From: an uncultured Lachnospiraceae bacterium
GTDB lineage: Bacteria > Bacillota > Clostridia > Lachnospirales > Lachnospiraceae
DNA: 64,000 nt
Assembly (NCBI GenBank): GCA_947174505.1
Contig: CAMWJF010000014.1
Location: forward strand, 1-64,000
Direction of reading: 5' to 3'
Shown: positions 47,709 through 57,184 of the stretch, piece after piece
How positions within the stretch are numbered: position 1 is the stretch's first letter
Layout: every line of letters begins with the position of its first letter
The notes under the pieces: generated by a model
The model's database searches: none
Told to the model about the DNA's origin: nothing
The model's input: only the letters and a program-made list of their open reading frames with translations
Position numbers and translations under genes: made by a program

Positions 47709-48668
47709 ATGAAAACACGAAAGCTAAAAGGCGGATTTACGCCATACATGACAGCGGATGAAAAGCTGCTTGTTACAGTCAGCAAAAATACGGCATATGT
47801 GTACAGTCTGGAGGACGGAAAACTGCATCAGTCCATAAAATCACTCAGCAATCTTTCCGAAACAGCCGTCTCAGGGAACAAAAAACTTCTCGCTGTAAAA
47901 AATACATCCGGAATGATTGCGCTGCTTTCCATGGAGAGCGGCGAGGAGATCGGAAGATGCGCAATGGAACGCAAAGAGGGTGAAAAAATTGTGTTTACAC
48001 AGGATGACTGCGGGGTATTGGATTTTGACTGGGACGGCAGAACCATGCTTTTAGACTGTTCAAGTGTAAAACACCGCATTCTGGACGGGCCGACAAATGT
48101 CGTATTGGGACGGCTGCCACGTACTGTCTTTATGCACTATGACGTTTACAGTGACCGCATTTATAAGATTATGGCTGATCAAATGGCAGGCGGAGACACA
48201 AGAGGCAGAGCGCTTGTATCATCAGCGGCCATAGAAAATATTGCCTATCATACGGTACGTGAATTTGATAACATACCCGACCATTTGCAAGGACTATCGT
48301 TCTGCAAAACTCATAATTATTATGTGGACTGGAAGAAAAACCTACTAATAAAAACCGACAAAAATTTTGCGGAAATCACGAGCACAAAACTGCCGTCTGC
48401 ATGGAAAACCGCAACCGGCAAGCTGTATGACAGAATCTGGATATCAGAAGGAGAAAAATATCTGTTTGCAAATTTCGGTAAGCAGGGCGATCCGCGCGAT
48501 TATAAGACGTATGCGGCGGCGCCATCCCTCTCCAGCCTGTATGCGCTTGATACCATGGAAAAAGTAGCAGATTTCGATTATGAATATGTTTCAGACTTTC
48601 TGATGTTTGACGAGGACAAACAATTTGTGCTGGCAACCTGGAGGGGATCATACTTGGGAACATTATAG
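47709..48668 (+). CDS. Beta-propeller-like protein of unknown function
   Basis: 319 residues from ATG 47709 (GGAGGG upstream). Repeated four-strand pattern of about 40 residues (YMTADEKLLVTVSKNTAYVYSLEDGKL, NKKLLAVKNTSGMIALLSMESGE, GEKYLFANFG, DKQFVLATWRG) suggests a WD40/YVTN-like propeller. No signal peptide or membrane segment, so probably cytoplasmic. It converges on rsgA with only 28 bp between the stop codons, in the place where rpe often follows rsgA. Function unknown. Confidence 0.65.
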   Translation: MKTRKLKGGFTPYMTADEKLLVTVSKNTAYVYSLEDGKLHQSIKSLSNLSETAVSGNKKLLAVKNTSGMIALLSMESGEEIGRCAMERKEGEKIVFTQDDCGVLDFDWDGRTMLLDCSSVKHRILDGPTNVVLGRLPRTVFMHYDVYSDRIYKIMADQMAGGDTRGRALVSSAAIENIAYHTVREFDNIPDHLQGLSFCKTHNYYVDWKKNLLIKTDKNFAEITSTKLPSAWKTATGKLYDRIWISEGEKYLFANFGKQGDPRDYKTYAAAPSLSSLYALDTMEKVADFDYEYVSDFLMFDEDKQFVLATWRGSYLGTL

Positions 48669-48696
48669 GATTTCGACGCAAAGAAAACAGCCATGG

Positions 48697-49560
48697 CTAA
48701 TACCGCTTCGTCTCCTTCAGCTCCCGGTACAAAACCATATAATTCTCATACCGCACCCGGCTGATCTGACCTTTCTCCACAGCCTCCTTGACATTACAGT
48801 CCGGCTCGCTGATATGGGCGCAGCCCCGAAATTTGCAGAACGGCTCGTGCTCCCGGAACTCGGGATAATACCCGCCCAGCTCCTCCTTCGTAATCTCCGG
48901 CATATCCAGAGAGGTAAAGCCTGGCGTATCCATGATATAAGTACCTTCCCCCAGCGCGATGATCTCCGAATGTCTGGTGGTGTGCCTGCCCCGTTTAATC
49001 TTCTCGCTGATCTCCCCCGTCTCCATATGTGTGGCGGGTGAAAGCTGATTAATCAGGGAGGACTTGCCGACGCCGCTGGGGCCAGCCAGCGTAGTGGTTT
49101 TTCCTGCCAGAAGTTCTCTGACCTGATCCAGTCCCCTGTTTTCCAGAACGCTTATAAATAACACCCGATATCCACATGTCTCATAGGCGCTCCGAAGCGC
49201 TGCCTTCTCCTCCGGGGAGGCGATGTCTTCTTTGTTAAAACAGATAATCGTGGGAAGGCTCTGCTGTTCCATACGAATCAGAAAGCGGTCCAGCAGATTA
49301 AAGTTCGGATTCGGTTTCACAATTGCAAAAAGAACCAGCGCCTGATCCACATTGGCCACCGCCGGTCTTACCAGCGCGCTTTTCCGTGGCAGAATTTCCC
49401 GGATATTTCCGTGCATTTCCGTCTCATCCAGCACGTCCATCTCCACGTCGTCCCCTACCAGCGGCTTGATTCCCTCTTTTCTGAATATACCCTTTGCCTT
49501 ACACTCATAGACGCCGCGCCCTTCCACATGCACATAGTAGAAGCCGGCGATGCCTTTCAT
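48697..49560 (-). CDS. rsgA: Ribosome small subunit-dependent GTPase RsgA
   Basis: 287 residues from ATG 49560 (AAGGGA upstream; an ATG five codons earlier is less likely). Order of motifs is circularly permuted as expected: OB fold, NKED (G4), GPSGVGKSS (G1), DTPGF (G3), then the zinc site CKFRGCAHISEPDC. It checks 30S subunit maturation. It follows prkC, as is usual in Firmicutes. Confidence 0.95.
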   Translation of the reverse strand: MKGIAGFYYVHVEGRGVYECKAKGIFRKEGIKPLVGDDVEMDVLDETEMHGNIREILPRKSALVRPAVANVDQALVLFAIVKPNPNFNLLDRFLIRMEQQSLPTIICFNKEDIASPEEKAALRSAYETCGYRVLFISVLENRGLDQVRELLAGKTTTLAGPSGVGKSSLINQLSPATHMETGEISEKIKRGRHTTRHSEIIALGEGTYIMDTPGFTSLDMPEITKEELGGYYPEFREHEPFCKFRGCAHISEPDCNVKEAVEKGQISRVRYENYMVLYRELKETKRY

Positions 49561-49599
49561 GATCTTTCCCTTCATATATACCCATCTTTACTTTGCACA

Positions 49600-49694
49600 G
49601 AGAATGCCCGTATTTCGGGCGTTCTCTTGCGTGAAACTTAGTGCTTCTTGGCGTCCCGTCCAATGGCGGGACGTCTTTAGAAGCACTTTTCACG
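49600..49694. repeat. Intercistronic stem-loop repeat, copy B (prkC-rsgA)
   Basis: Directly after the prkC stop codon (minus strand): GCGTGAAA.AGTGCTTCT / AAGCACTAAGTTTCACGC with an internal GACGTCCCGCC / GGACGGGACG part, then GAGAACGCCC / GGGCATTCTC with loop GAAATAC. Same order and flanks as copy A at 27579; stem bases covary between the copies (for example AACTTCT and TGCTTCT with matching partners), which supports a conserved RNA fold. Confidence 0.75.
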
Positions 49695-51803
49695 CTATTC
49701 TTCCGTGAAGTTAACCTGTCTCTCCACCGTCTTTGTCTCCGTCCCGCCGCCCTCGGTCGTCGTTTCCCCGGTCTCGGGATTGGTGATCGTGGTGGGTTCC
49801 GTCTGCACCGTAAAGGTAAAGCGGATGGTGCCCGTTGCCGACTTGATTCCCGTATAATTAACCCCCACGGGAAATGTGGTCGTCTGTGTATTTAAAAGCT
49901 GCGTACCATCCCCGGCGGTAAGCGTCACATTTACCTGCATACCGTTCTGGTAAGACGGTTCCTCCGTAGGCGCCGTAATTCCTTCCGAATATTTGTACGT
50001 CTTCTGGGAAGCCCCTGTGCTGATCCGCAGATCCACAGGCGTGCCTTTGTCCACATAAGAGCCGACCGAATAGCTCTGATAGCATACCATGCCCGCAAGC
50101 GTCGGATCTTCATGGGTCGTCTCGGTGACATTTCCCACGGGAAGGCCGCTCTCTGTCAGGGTGGCCGTGGCGTCCATCTCCGTCATGCCAACCACGTCAG
50201 GAACCCTGACTTTATTGTCATCCGCGCCCTGACTGACGCGGATCGTGATGCTTGATCCCGCAGAGGCTGTGGTTCCCGCCTCCGGCGACTGGGAAATCAC
50301 AATCCCTTTCTCCACCTGGGGGTCATAGCTCTCAACCACATTTACCACAAAGCCTTCCTTCTCCAGAAGGGACGTCGCCTCCGTCTGGGATTTTCCAGCC
50401 GCATCGGGAACCTGTACGCCCTCCGCCGCCTCCGCCACCGTGAGCACAATCGTCGTTCCCTTATCTATCATCAGTCCGTCCTGCACGCTGGCACGGAGCA
50501 CCGTTCCCGCATCGTACGAACTGCTCTCCTCATATTTGATCTCCGGCGCAAGCCCCAGGTCAAGAAGCATGCGTTTCGCTTCGTCCACATGCATACCGAC
50601 CACACGGATCATTTCCACCTGCTCCGACTCCTGTTCCTGATCCTCAGCCACCTGTTCCCCGCCGAATGTAAAGACGCCCATCGCCCTGCCTACCAGAAAG
50701 ATCAGAATGCAGCCGATCAGCAGGGCCGCCACTACCGCAAGTATGGTAGTGATCTTTTCCATCTTAGGATCGTAGTCCTCATCGTCGTCGTCCCAGTCCT
50801 CGTCCTCATCCTCTTCGTAGGAGCGCGCATGATCTCTGTCCCTGACGTCCTTCTTTAAGCGCATAGCCTCGTCCATGGAATCCCGGTTCTCCGACTGGCG
50901 CTTGATCTGCACCATATCCCTGTCAGTGATCATACGAGTAGAAGCCTCCTCGTCCGGGTCTGCCACCTTGACAAAATCCTCGTCGGGGCTGATCAAAGAC
51001 TGCTTTAAGTCCACAATCAGCTCAGACATGGACTGGTATCTCCTGTCCGGGCTTTTCTGACAGCACTTAAAAACAATCTGCTCCACACAGACCGGTATTT
51101 CCGGCACATATTCCCTTGGCGAGGGAAACTCTTCCTGAATATGTTTGATCGCTATGGCTACCGTAGTCTCCCCGTTAAAAGGCACCCTGCCAGTAAGCAT
51201 CTCGAACATGGTAACACCCAGCGAATAGATATCGCTCTTCTCATCACTGTAGCCGCCTCTGGCCTGCTCCGGCGAGGTATAGTGCACACTTCCCATGACG
51301 TTGGAGGTGATGGTATTACTGGTAGCGGCCTTGGCAATGCCGAAATCCGTCACCTTCACTTTGCCTTCTTTGGATATAATGATATTCTGCGGCTTAATAT
51401 CCCTGTGGATAATGTGGTTGTTGTGCGCCGCCTCTATACCCATGGAAACCTGAATGGCAATGCTCACTGCCTCCTTGACGGAAAGCCTTGCCTTCTTCTC
51501 AATATATTTTTTGAGGGTGATTCCTTCCACCAGCTCCATGACGATATAGTGGTTCTCCCCCTCCTCGCCCACATCGTAAACATTGACGATATTGGGGTGC
51601 ATCAGTCCAGCAGCCGCCTGCGCCTCAATCCGAAACTTGGACACAAAATTGGCGTTTTCACTAAATTCCTGCTTTAAAACCTTCACCGCCACAAAACGGT
51701 TCAGCTTATGGTCTTTTGCTTTATATACATCCGACATACCGCCGGTACCGATCTTCTCCAGGATCTCATACCGGTCAGCGATCATCATTCCAATCTTAAT
51801 CAT
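49695..51803 (-). CDS. prkC: Membrane Ser/Thr protein kinase with PASTA domains (PrkC/Stk1)
   Basis: 702 residues. Hanks-type kinase about 10-270: GTGGMSDVY, VAVKVLK, HRDIKPQNI, DFG and SPEQAR. An acidic juxtamembrane stretch (DEDEDWDDDDEDYD) precedes a membrane helix at about 350-375. Three PASTA repeats follow (about 395-475, 476-540, 541-610), then a beta-rich Thr/Glu-rich C-terminal domain. It senses muropeptides and lipid II and phosphorylates division, wall and translation factors. The start overlaps the prpC stop by 8 nt, with GAGG upstream. Confidence 0.94.
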   Translation of the reverse strand: MIKIGMMIADRYEILEKIGTGGMSDVYKAKDHKLNRFVAVKVLKQEFSENANFVSKFRIEAQAAAGLMHPNIVNVYDVGEEGENHYIVMELVEGITLKKYIEKKARLSVKEAVSIAIQVSMGIEAAHNNHIIHRDIKPQNIIISKEGKVKVTDFGIAKAATSNTITSNVMGSVHYTSPEQARGGYSDEKSDIYSLGVTMFEMLTGRVPFNGETTVAIAIKHIQEEFPSPREYVPEIPVCVEQIVFKCCQKSPDRRYQSMSELIVDLKQSLISPDEDFVKVADPDEEASTRMITDRDMVQIKRQSENRDSMDEAMRLKKDVRDRDHARSYEEDEDEDWDDDDEDYDPKMEKITTILAVVAALLIGCILIFLVGRAMGVFTFGGEQVAEDQEQESEQVEMIRVVGMHVDEAKRMLLDLGLAPEIKYEESSSYDAGTVLRASVQDGLMIDKGTTIVLTVAEAAEGVQVPDAAGKSQTEATSLLEKEGFVVNVVESYDPQVEKGIVISQSPEAGTTASAGSSITIRVSQGADDNKVRVPDVVGMTEMDATATLTESGLPVGNVTETTHEDPTLAGMVCYQSYSVGSYVDKGTPVDLRISTGASQKTYKYSEGITAPTEEPSYQNGMQVNVTLTAGDGTQLLNTQTTTFPVGVNYTGIKSATGTIRFTFTVQTEPTTITNPETGETTTEGGGTETKTVERQVNFTEE

Positions 51804-52542
51804 GTTCTACCTCGTCTGCTAACGGTTCGATAACGATCACCGATATATTGTCTCTGCCGCCGTTTAAGTTGGCCGTCTCTACCAGTTCTTCTACCCTGTC
51901 CCTGAGACTTTTGCCGTTTTTCAGAATCCGGCATATCGTCTCGTCGTCCACCATGTTAGTCAAACCATCCGAACAAAGTAATACGATATCTCCTGTCTGT
52001 AATTCCCGATTGAAAAAATCAACCTCCACATCATCCTTTGCGCCTACCGCGCGGGTAATGATATTTTTATCCGGGTGATTTCTGGCCTCCTCCCGGCCGA
52101 TCCCGCCCATCCGGACCATCTCCTCCACCAGCGAATGATCCTCCGTAACCTGCTCAATCACATCGCTGATCACATAGAGCCTGCTGTCTCCCACATTCGC
52201 CACTTCCAGAAAACGTCCGATACAGGCAGCCGCCACAAACGTCGTTCCCATGCCGCTTAAGGCAAAGTCTTCGCTGGCACGTTTCCGCAGCGCCTCGTTT
52301 GCCTTGGAAATCGCATGATTCAGTATCTTTTGGGGACTCTTCTCAAAGGATGCCTTCACTTCCGCAACCACAGTTCCCACTGCCAGATCGGAAGCGTAGT
52401 CGCCCGCCTTATGGCCGCCCATGCCATCTGCCACAATAAAAAGATTCGGCAGATTCCCGACAGGCGTCTCACTGCAATAAATATAATCCTGATTTAATTG
52501 TCTTCTTCGCCCGATATCTGTCAGCGCATAAGACCTGAGCAC
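51796..52542 (-). CDS. prpC: PP2C-type protein phosphatase PrpC/Stp
   Basis: 248 residues from GTG 52542 behind GGAGGA. Metal-binding motifs ADGMGGHKAGD, GMGTTFVAAAC, NVGDSRLY, CSDGLTNMV and GGRDNISVIV are all intact. It reverses phosphorylation by PrkC, with which it overlaps. Confidence 0.94.
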   Translation of the reverse strand: MLRSYALTDIGRRRQLNQDYIYCSETPVGNLPNLFIVADGMGGHKAGDYASDLAVGTVVAEVKASFEKSPQKILNHAISKANEALRKRASEDFALSGMGTTFVAAACIGRFLEVANVGDSRLYVISDVIEQVTEDHSLVEEMVRMGGIGREEARNHPDKNIITRAVGAKDDVEVDFFNRELQTGDIVLLCSDGLTNMVDDETICRILKNGKSLRDRVEELVETANLNGGRDNISVIVIEPLADEVEHD

Positions 52543-52659
52543 GGCTTATTCCTCCGTTTTGCATATTTTACCAATTACCCATGTTAGCATATTCCCTGTA
52601 AAAGAGCAAGCTATTTCAGCCGCGTTCCCCGCGCTCTGCTCATCCTCTGCAAAATGTAC

Positions 52660-53739
52660 TCATTCATGCAGGCATGATTCGTCCATTTTACAGAGGATGG
52701 CTGAACTGTTATCCAAGAACCGCCGCCTGAGCTGGCCGCAGGCCCCGTCGATATCCCGGCCCATCTCCCTGCGGACAGTCGCGTTAATCCCCTTTTTCGC
52801 AAGAAGCGCGGCAAAAGCCTCCACCGCCTGTCTCCCGGACTGTACATAATCCCTTTCTTTGACGGGATTTACCGGAATCAGATTCACATGACAGTTTAAC
52901 CCCCGGATCAGGGCCGCCAGCGTCTCCGCATCCTTGCGCGTGTCATTGACGTTCCGCACCAGACTGTACTCAAAGGTGATCCGCCGTCCGGTCTGTTCAA
53001 AATAGTACGAGCAGCAGTCCATCAGCTCCTCAAGCGTATACCGATTGGCAATGGGCATCAGCTCTCGCCGCTTTTCATCCGTCGCCGCGTGAAGGGACAA
53101 AGCCAGTGTAATCTGCAGCTTCTCCTGCGCAAGCTCCCGCATCATAGGCACAATCCCACAGGTGGAAACGGTCACATTCCGCTGGCTTACGTGCAGGCCG
53201 TTCTCATCCGTGAGAAGTGTGATAAACCGCAGAAGATTCTCATAATTGTCAAGCGGCTCCCCGCTTCCCATCACCACCACATGGGAAACCCGCTCCCCTG
53301 TCTCCAGTGTGATGGCGTATATCTGGTCAAGCATCTCCGACGCGGTCAGGTTCCGCACCAGTCCGTCCAGCGTGGAGGCACAGAAGCGGCAGCCCATACG
53401 GCAGCCCACCTGGGAGGAAATGCAGACCGAGTTGCCGTGTTTATAGCGCATCCAGACACTCTCTACCATATTGCCGTCAGGGAGCGCAAAAAGATATTTT
53501 TTCGTGCCGTCTATGGACGATTCCTGCACCGTCACAGTGCGCAGCGCCGTATAATGATAGTTTTCCCCACATTTTTCTTTCATAGCCAGCGGAATGTTCG
53601 TCATCTCCGCAAAGCTGCGCGAAAGCTTCCTGTGCATCCACTCGTAAAGCTGTACCGCCCGGAACGGTTTTTCGCCGAGCGACGCCGTCTCCGCCTTTAA
53701 TTCCGCCAGCGTGAGGGACTTGATATCCTTCTTTTCCAT
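52660..53739 (-). CDS. rlmN: 23S rRNA/tRNA A2503/A37 C2-methyltransferase RlmN
   Basis: 359 residues from ATG 53739 (MEKKDIKSLTLAELK). The longer frame upstream overlaps rsmB and has no homologous sequence. Radical SAM cluster motif CRMGCRFC, GSGEPLDNYENLL and the C-terminal methyl-accepting Cys region (TVRREMGRDIDGACGQLRR). It methylates A2503 of 23S rRNA. Between rsmB and prpC, the conserved Firmicutes order. Confidence 0.94.
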   Translation of the reverse strand: MEKKDIKSLTLAELKAETASLGEKPFRAVQLYEWMHRKLSRSFAEMTNIPLAMKEKCGENYHYTALRTVTVQESSIDGTKKYLFALPDGNMVESVWMRYKHGNSVCISSQVGCRMGCRFCASTLDGLVRNLTASEMLDQIYAITLETGERVSHVVVMGSGEPLDNYENLLRFITLLTDENGLHVSQRNVTVSTCGIVPMMRELAQEKLQITLALSLHAATDEKRRELMPIANRYTLEELMDCCSYYFEQTGRRITFEYSLVRNVNDTRKDAETLAALIRGLNCHVNLIPVNPVKERDYVQSGRQAVEAFAALLAKKGINATVRREMGRDIDGACGQLRRRFLDNSSAILCKMDESCLHE

Positions 53740-53767
53740 AAAAGTTCCGCTCTCTCCGTTCCTTCCC

Positions 53768-55132
53768 CTAAGCCGGGTTCCCCTTTTTCCGCAGTTTTGC
53801 CAGAAAAAAGCCGTCCGTCTCGTGAATCCCCGGCAGAAGCTGCAGCATCCCCTGCTTTGCTTCTCCAGCCAATACGGCGGGAAGCCTGTCTTCCATACCC
53901 ACCGTCTCCATTCCGAAGGACTCACAAATCCATGCCGCCATCTCTTCGTTTTCACCGGGATTCATGGTACAGGTGCTGTACATCAGGATGCCTCCCGGCT
54001 TTATATAATCAATAACGTTTGTTATTATTTCTTTTTGCAGTTTTGTGATCTCAGCCAGAGACTCCTTCGTCACCCGATACTTGATATCCTGCTTATGACC
54101 GATCACACCCAGTCCCGAGCAGGGCACGTCCGCCAGCAGAACGTCCGCCTTTCCCACAAGGGAAGCGTCTCTCTCCCGCGCATCCTGCACCCGGACGGAC
54201 ACGTTCTCCGTTCCAAGACGGGCACGATTTTCCTCGATCTTATCCGTCTTATGGCGGCTCACGTCACAGGCAATGACCTGCCCCGTACCGTTCAGCTTCA
54301 CCGCCGCATGAAGCGCCTTGCCGCCGGGAGCCGCGCAGACATCTATCACCGTATCTCCGGGACGGATGCCTGCCGCCTCTACCACCAGCATGGAGCTGAC
54401 ATCCTGTACCGAAAAACGCCCTTCCCGATACCCGGCAAGACCGCGCACGCCGGACACGCCCTCCACGCCGACGGCATAGGGCAGATACGGATGCGCCTGC
54501 ACCCTGACCCCGTCTTTTTCCCACGTGGCAAGCAGGCTTTCCCGCTCCTTTTCCGAAAGCCGTTCATCCAGACGAACGCTCACCGGCCGCCTCTCCAGAC
54601 AGGCCTCCAGAATCTTCCCGCAGGCCTCCCCGCCGTAGTTTTCCGCAAAGTGCGAGACAAGCCAGGGCGGCATGGAATAACAGACGGACAAATAGCCCAG
54701 CGGATCATGCTGTCTGTCCGGCCAGACAATCTTCTCCCGCCCTCTGGCAATATTTCGCAGCACACCGTTCACATATCCCTGCAGGCTCTGGAATCTGCGC
54801 TTCTTCGCAAGCTTCACCGCCTCGTTGCAGACCGCCGATGCCGGAATGTGCTCCATGAACAGAAGCTGGTACACACTCATACGCAAAAGCTCCCTGATCA
54901 GCGGCTTCATTTTAATAACAGGCGTTTTTGAATATTGGTCCAGCACATAGTCAAGCTGAATCCGCCTCTCAATGGTCCCCTCGCTGACCCGCTTGATAAA
55001 GGCCTTTTCCCTGCTGTCCAGATAATCGTATTTATCCAGCGCCGCCCCGATCAGGACATTGCTGTATTCTGTCTGCCCGGACAGTTCCAGCAGGATATCC
55101 AGAACCACCTCTCGTACATTGATCTGTGCCAC
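53768..55132 (-). CDS. rsmB: 16S rRNA (cytosine967-C5)-methyltransferase RsmB
   Basis: 454 residues. N-terminal NusB-like helical domain (INVREVVLDILLEL...). Rossmann domain with DVCAAPGGKALHAA, the DVPCSGLGV catalytic loop and the second Cys in MYSTCTMNPGENE. It methylates C967 in the 30S decoding region. Confidence 0.94.
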   Translation of the reverse strand: MAQINVREVVLDILLELSGQTEYSNVLIGAALDKYDYLDSREKAFIKRVSEGTIERRIQLDYVLDQYSKTPVIKMKPLIRELLRMSVYQLLFMEHIPASAVCNEAVKLAKKRRFQSLQGYVNGVLRNIARGREKIVWPDRQHDPLGYLSVCYSMPPWLVSHFAENYGGEACGKILEACLERRPVSVRLDERLSEKERESLLATWEKDGVRVQAHPYLPYAVGVEGVSGVRGLAGYREGRFSVQDVSSMLVVEAAGIRPGDTVIDVCAAPGGKALHAAVKLNGTGQVIACDVSRHKTDKIEENRARLGTENVSVRVQDARERDASLVGKADVLLADVPCSGLGVIGHKQDIKYRVTKESLAEITKLQKEIITNVIDYIKPGGILMYSTCTMNPGENEEMAAWICESFGMETVGMEDRLPAVLAGEAKQGMLQLLPGIHETDGFFLAKLRKKGNPA

Positions 55133-55169
55133 GTCATGTTCTCCTCACCGCAGTCGCCTCTGCCCCTGC

Positions 55170-55320
55170 CCCTTGTTCCCGCCGCCGTCACATCTGCCCC
55201 GGCCTTCTGTTCCCGCCGCTGTCACATCTGTCCCGGCCTTCTGTTTCCGCCGTTGTCACACCTGTTCCGGCTCTCTGTTCCTGTCTCTTCCACATCTGCC
55301 ACGGCTCTCTGCCACTGTCC
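55170..55320. repeat. 34-bp minisatellite between rsmB and the zinc peptidase gene
   Basis: About four and a half tandem copies of a 34-bp GC-rich unit: CCTTCTGTTCCCGCCGCTGT continuing CACATCTGTCCCGG, at about 55170, 55203, 55237, 55271 and a partial at 55305. Copies diverge progressively toward the peptidase gene. The array fills the whole intercistronic gap and encodes no supported protein. Confidence 0.8.
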
Positions 55321-56037
55321 TCAATCCCGTCTCCGGCTGTTACCAAACAGAAGCACCAGACGAAGAAGCTGTAAGATCGCCGACGCTGCCGCCGCCACAT
55401 AGGTCAGGGCCGCCGCCTTCAGCACCTTCCGGCATCCGGCAGCCTCGTCCCGCTCCAGCATCCCGTAATCTCCCAGCATGGCAAGCGCCCTGCCGGATGC
55501 GTTGAACTCCACGGGCAGGGTAACCACCTGAAAGAGCACCGCCAGTGCAAACACCCAGATCCCGATCTGGATCAGCACCTGGTTCATCCCCAGAATCGCG
55601 CCCAGAATAATAAGCGGAATCCCCGCCTTAGAACCGATATTGGCCACCGGCACCAGCGCCGAACGGATCTGCAGGGGCGCATAACCCTTATCGTGCTGCA
55701 CCGCATGGCCGCACTCATGGGCCGCCACCCCGATGGCCGCCACGGAAGTCGAACCGTACACGGAATCCGAAAGCCGCAGCACCTTGTGCGCCGGGTCATA
55801 ATGGTCTGTCAGGCTCCCTCCCACATGCTCGATGCGCACGTCGTAGATTCCCGACATCTGCAATATCCGCTGCGCTGCCTGCGCGCCCGTCATGCCCGTC
55901 CGGCTCTGCACCCTGGAAAACTTGTTGTAAGTGGAACTGACTCTGGCCTGCGCCCAAAGACAGAGCACCGCCCCGATCAGAACCAGAAAGTAAGTCGGGT
56001 CAAAATAATATCCAAATCCATAACCGTAATATCCCAT
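55321..56037 (-). CDS. Membrane neutral zinc metallopeptidase (YugP family)
   Basis: 238 residues. N-terminal membrane segment, zinc-binding HECGH at about 108-112 (GVAAHECGHAVQHDKGYAPL), a downstream ASGRALAML segment, and two or three C-terminal membrane helices. This is the zinc peptidase 2 family. Substrates unknown; often placed between fmt and rsmB in clostridia. Confidence 0.88.
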   Translation of the reverse strand: MGYYGYGFGYYFDPTYFLVLIGAVLCLWAQARVSSTYNKFSRVQSRTGMTGAQAAQRILQMSGIYDVRIEHVGGSLTDHYDPAHKVLRLSDSVYGSTSVAAIGVAAHECGHAVQHDKGYAPLQIRSALVPVANIGSKAGIPLIILGAILGMNQVLIQIGIWVFALAVLFQVVTLPVEFNASGRALAMLGDYGMLERDEAAGCRKVLKAAALTYVAAAASAILQLLRLVLLFGNSRRRD

Positions 56038-56056
56038 GCTGTTACCTCCATTTTCC

Positions 56057-56080
56057 GAAGAATTCCTTCCGGCATTCTTC
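56057..56080. repeat. Possible degenerate intercistronic hairpin (copy D)
   Basis: GAAGAATTCC / GGCATTCTTC directly downstream of the fmt stop codon. It resembles the GAGAATGCC/GGCATTCTC hairpin of copies A-C in sequence and position, but with mismatches. Confidence 0.35.
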
Positions 56081-56090
56081 TGATTGAGAC

Positions 56091-57116
56091 TTAGAAGCTC
56101 CCAAGTACATCGCCGGGCTTCACCGGATACCCGAGCAGGAAATCCTTCACCGCCATACGCTTTTTGCCTTCCGGCTGCACCGCAAGAATCTTAAGCACAC
56201 CCATCCCGGTCTGCACATAAAATGCCTCTTTGTCCACCCGGACCACCGTGCCCGGCGAGGCGTTCCTGATCAGGCATTCCTTACCCTGCCCCGGCTGCCC
56301 ATTCCCGGCGCAGCCTTCCTCCTTCTGCCCGGGAAGCGTTTCCAGGGCTGCGGACTCCTGCTCCGGCACCACTTCCTCCTGCCAGATCTTCAGAGTTTTC
56401 CCCTGATACACCGTAGAAGCTCCCGGCCAGGAAATCAGCCCCCGGATCAGACAGTCCAGCTTCCCTGCCTCCATCCGCCAGTCAATCTTCCCCATGGACT
56501 TATGCAGCATCTTCGCATAGCAGGAATCCTCGTCGTCCTGCTTCACAGGCGTCACATCCCCCGCCCCGATCTTTTCAAGCGCCTCCACGATCAGCCGCGC
56601 GCCCGCTGCCGCCAGCTTGTCATGAAGGGTGTCCGCCGTCTCGTCGGAGGCGATCTCCACCTCCCTCTTAAACAGCATATCCCCGGTGTCCAGTCCCTTA
56701 TCCATCCGCATAATGGTAACGCCCGTTATTTTTTCTCCGTTGATAATGGCCCACTGGATCGGCCCCGCCCCCCGGTATTTCGGCAAAAGGGACGCATGGA
56801 TATTCACGCAGCCGTACTTTGGCATTTCGAGTATCTCCTCCGAGAGAATCTGCCCGAAGGCCGCTACCACAAAAATATCGGCCTCATAGCCGCGCAGCAT
56901 CTCCACCGCTTCCGGCTCCTTTATTTTTACGGGCTGAAAAACCGGAACACCGTGCTTTAACGCACACATTTTTACGGGCGTCATCTGCACTTCCCTGCCC
57001 CTGCCCTTAGGCTTATCCGGCTGGGTCACCACCGCCGCCACCTGATGTCCTGATTCGATCAATGCCTCCAGCGCGCCCACTGCAAAATCGGGCGTTCCCA
57101 TAAACACCACTTTCAT
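56091..57116 (-). CDS. fmt: Methionyl-tRNA formyltransferase Fmt
   Basis: 341 residues from ATG 57116 (AAAGGAGA upstream; the longer frame has no site). Formyl-donor loop and catalytic region: VVAAFGQILSEEIL, CVNIHASLLPKYRGAGPIQWAI. It formylates initiator Met-tRNA. The C-terminal OB domain carries a roughly 30-residue insertion rich in Gln, Gly and Glu (PEQESAALETLPGQKEEGC...), so it is longer than the usual about 310. Paired with def. Confidence 0.94.
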   Translation of the reverse strand: MKVVFMGTPDFAVGALEALIESGHQVAAVVTQPDKPKGRGREVQMTPVKMCALKHGVPVFQPVKIKEPEAVEMLRGYEADIFVVAAFGQILSEEILEMPKYGCVNIHASLLPKYRGAGPIQWAIINGEKITGVTIMRMDKGLDTGDMLFKREVEIASDETADTLHDKLAAAGARLIVEALEKIGAGDVTPVKQDDEDSCYAKMLHKSMGKIDWRMEAGKLDCLIRGLISWPGASTVYQGKTLKIWQEEVVPEQESAALETLPGQKEEGCAGNGQPGQGKECLIRNASPGTVVRVDKEAFYVQTGMGVLKILAVQPEGKKRMAVKDFLLGYPVKPGDVLGSF

Positions 57117-57184
57117 ATATGCAACGTTCTCCTTTCCGCACATCACGGGATTTCCGTTATCTCCCGTTGTATTCCCTGACGGAA

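Noticed and set aside
53740-53955. 72-codon N-terminal extension of RlmN
   Set aside because: It overlaps rsmB in another frame, with no homologous residues; MEKKDIKSL is the usual start.
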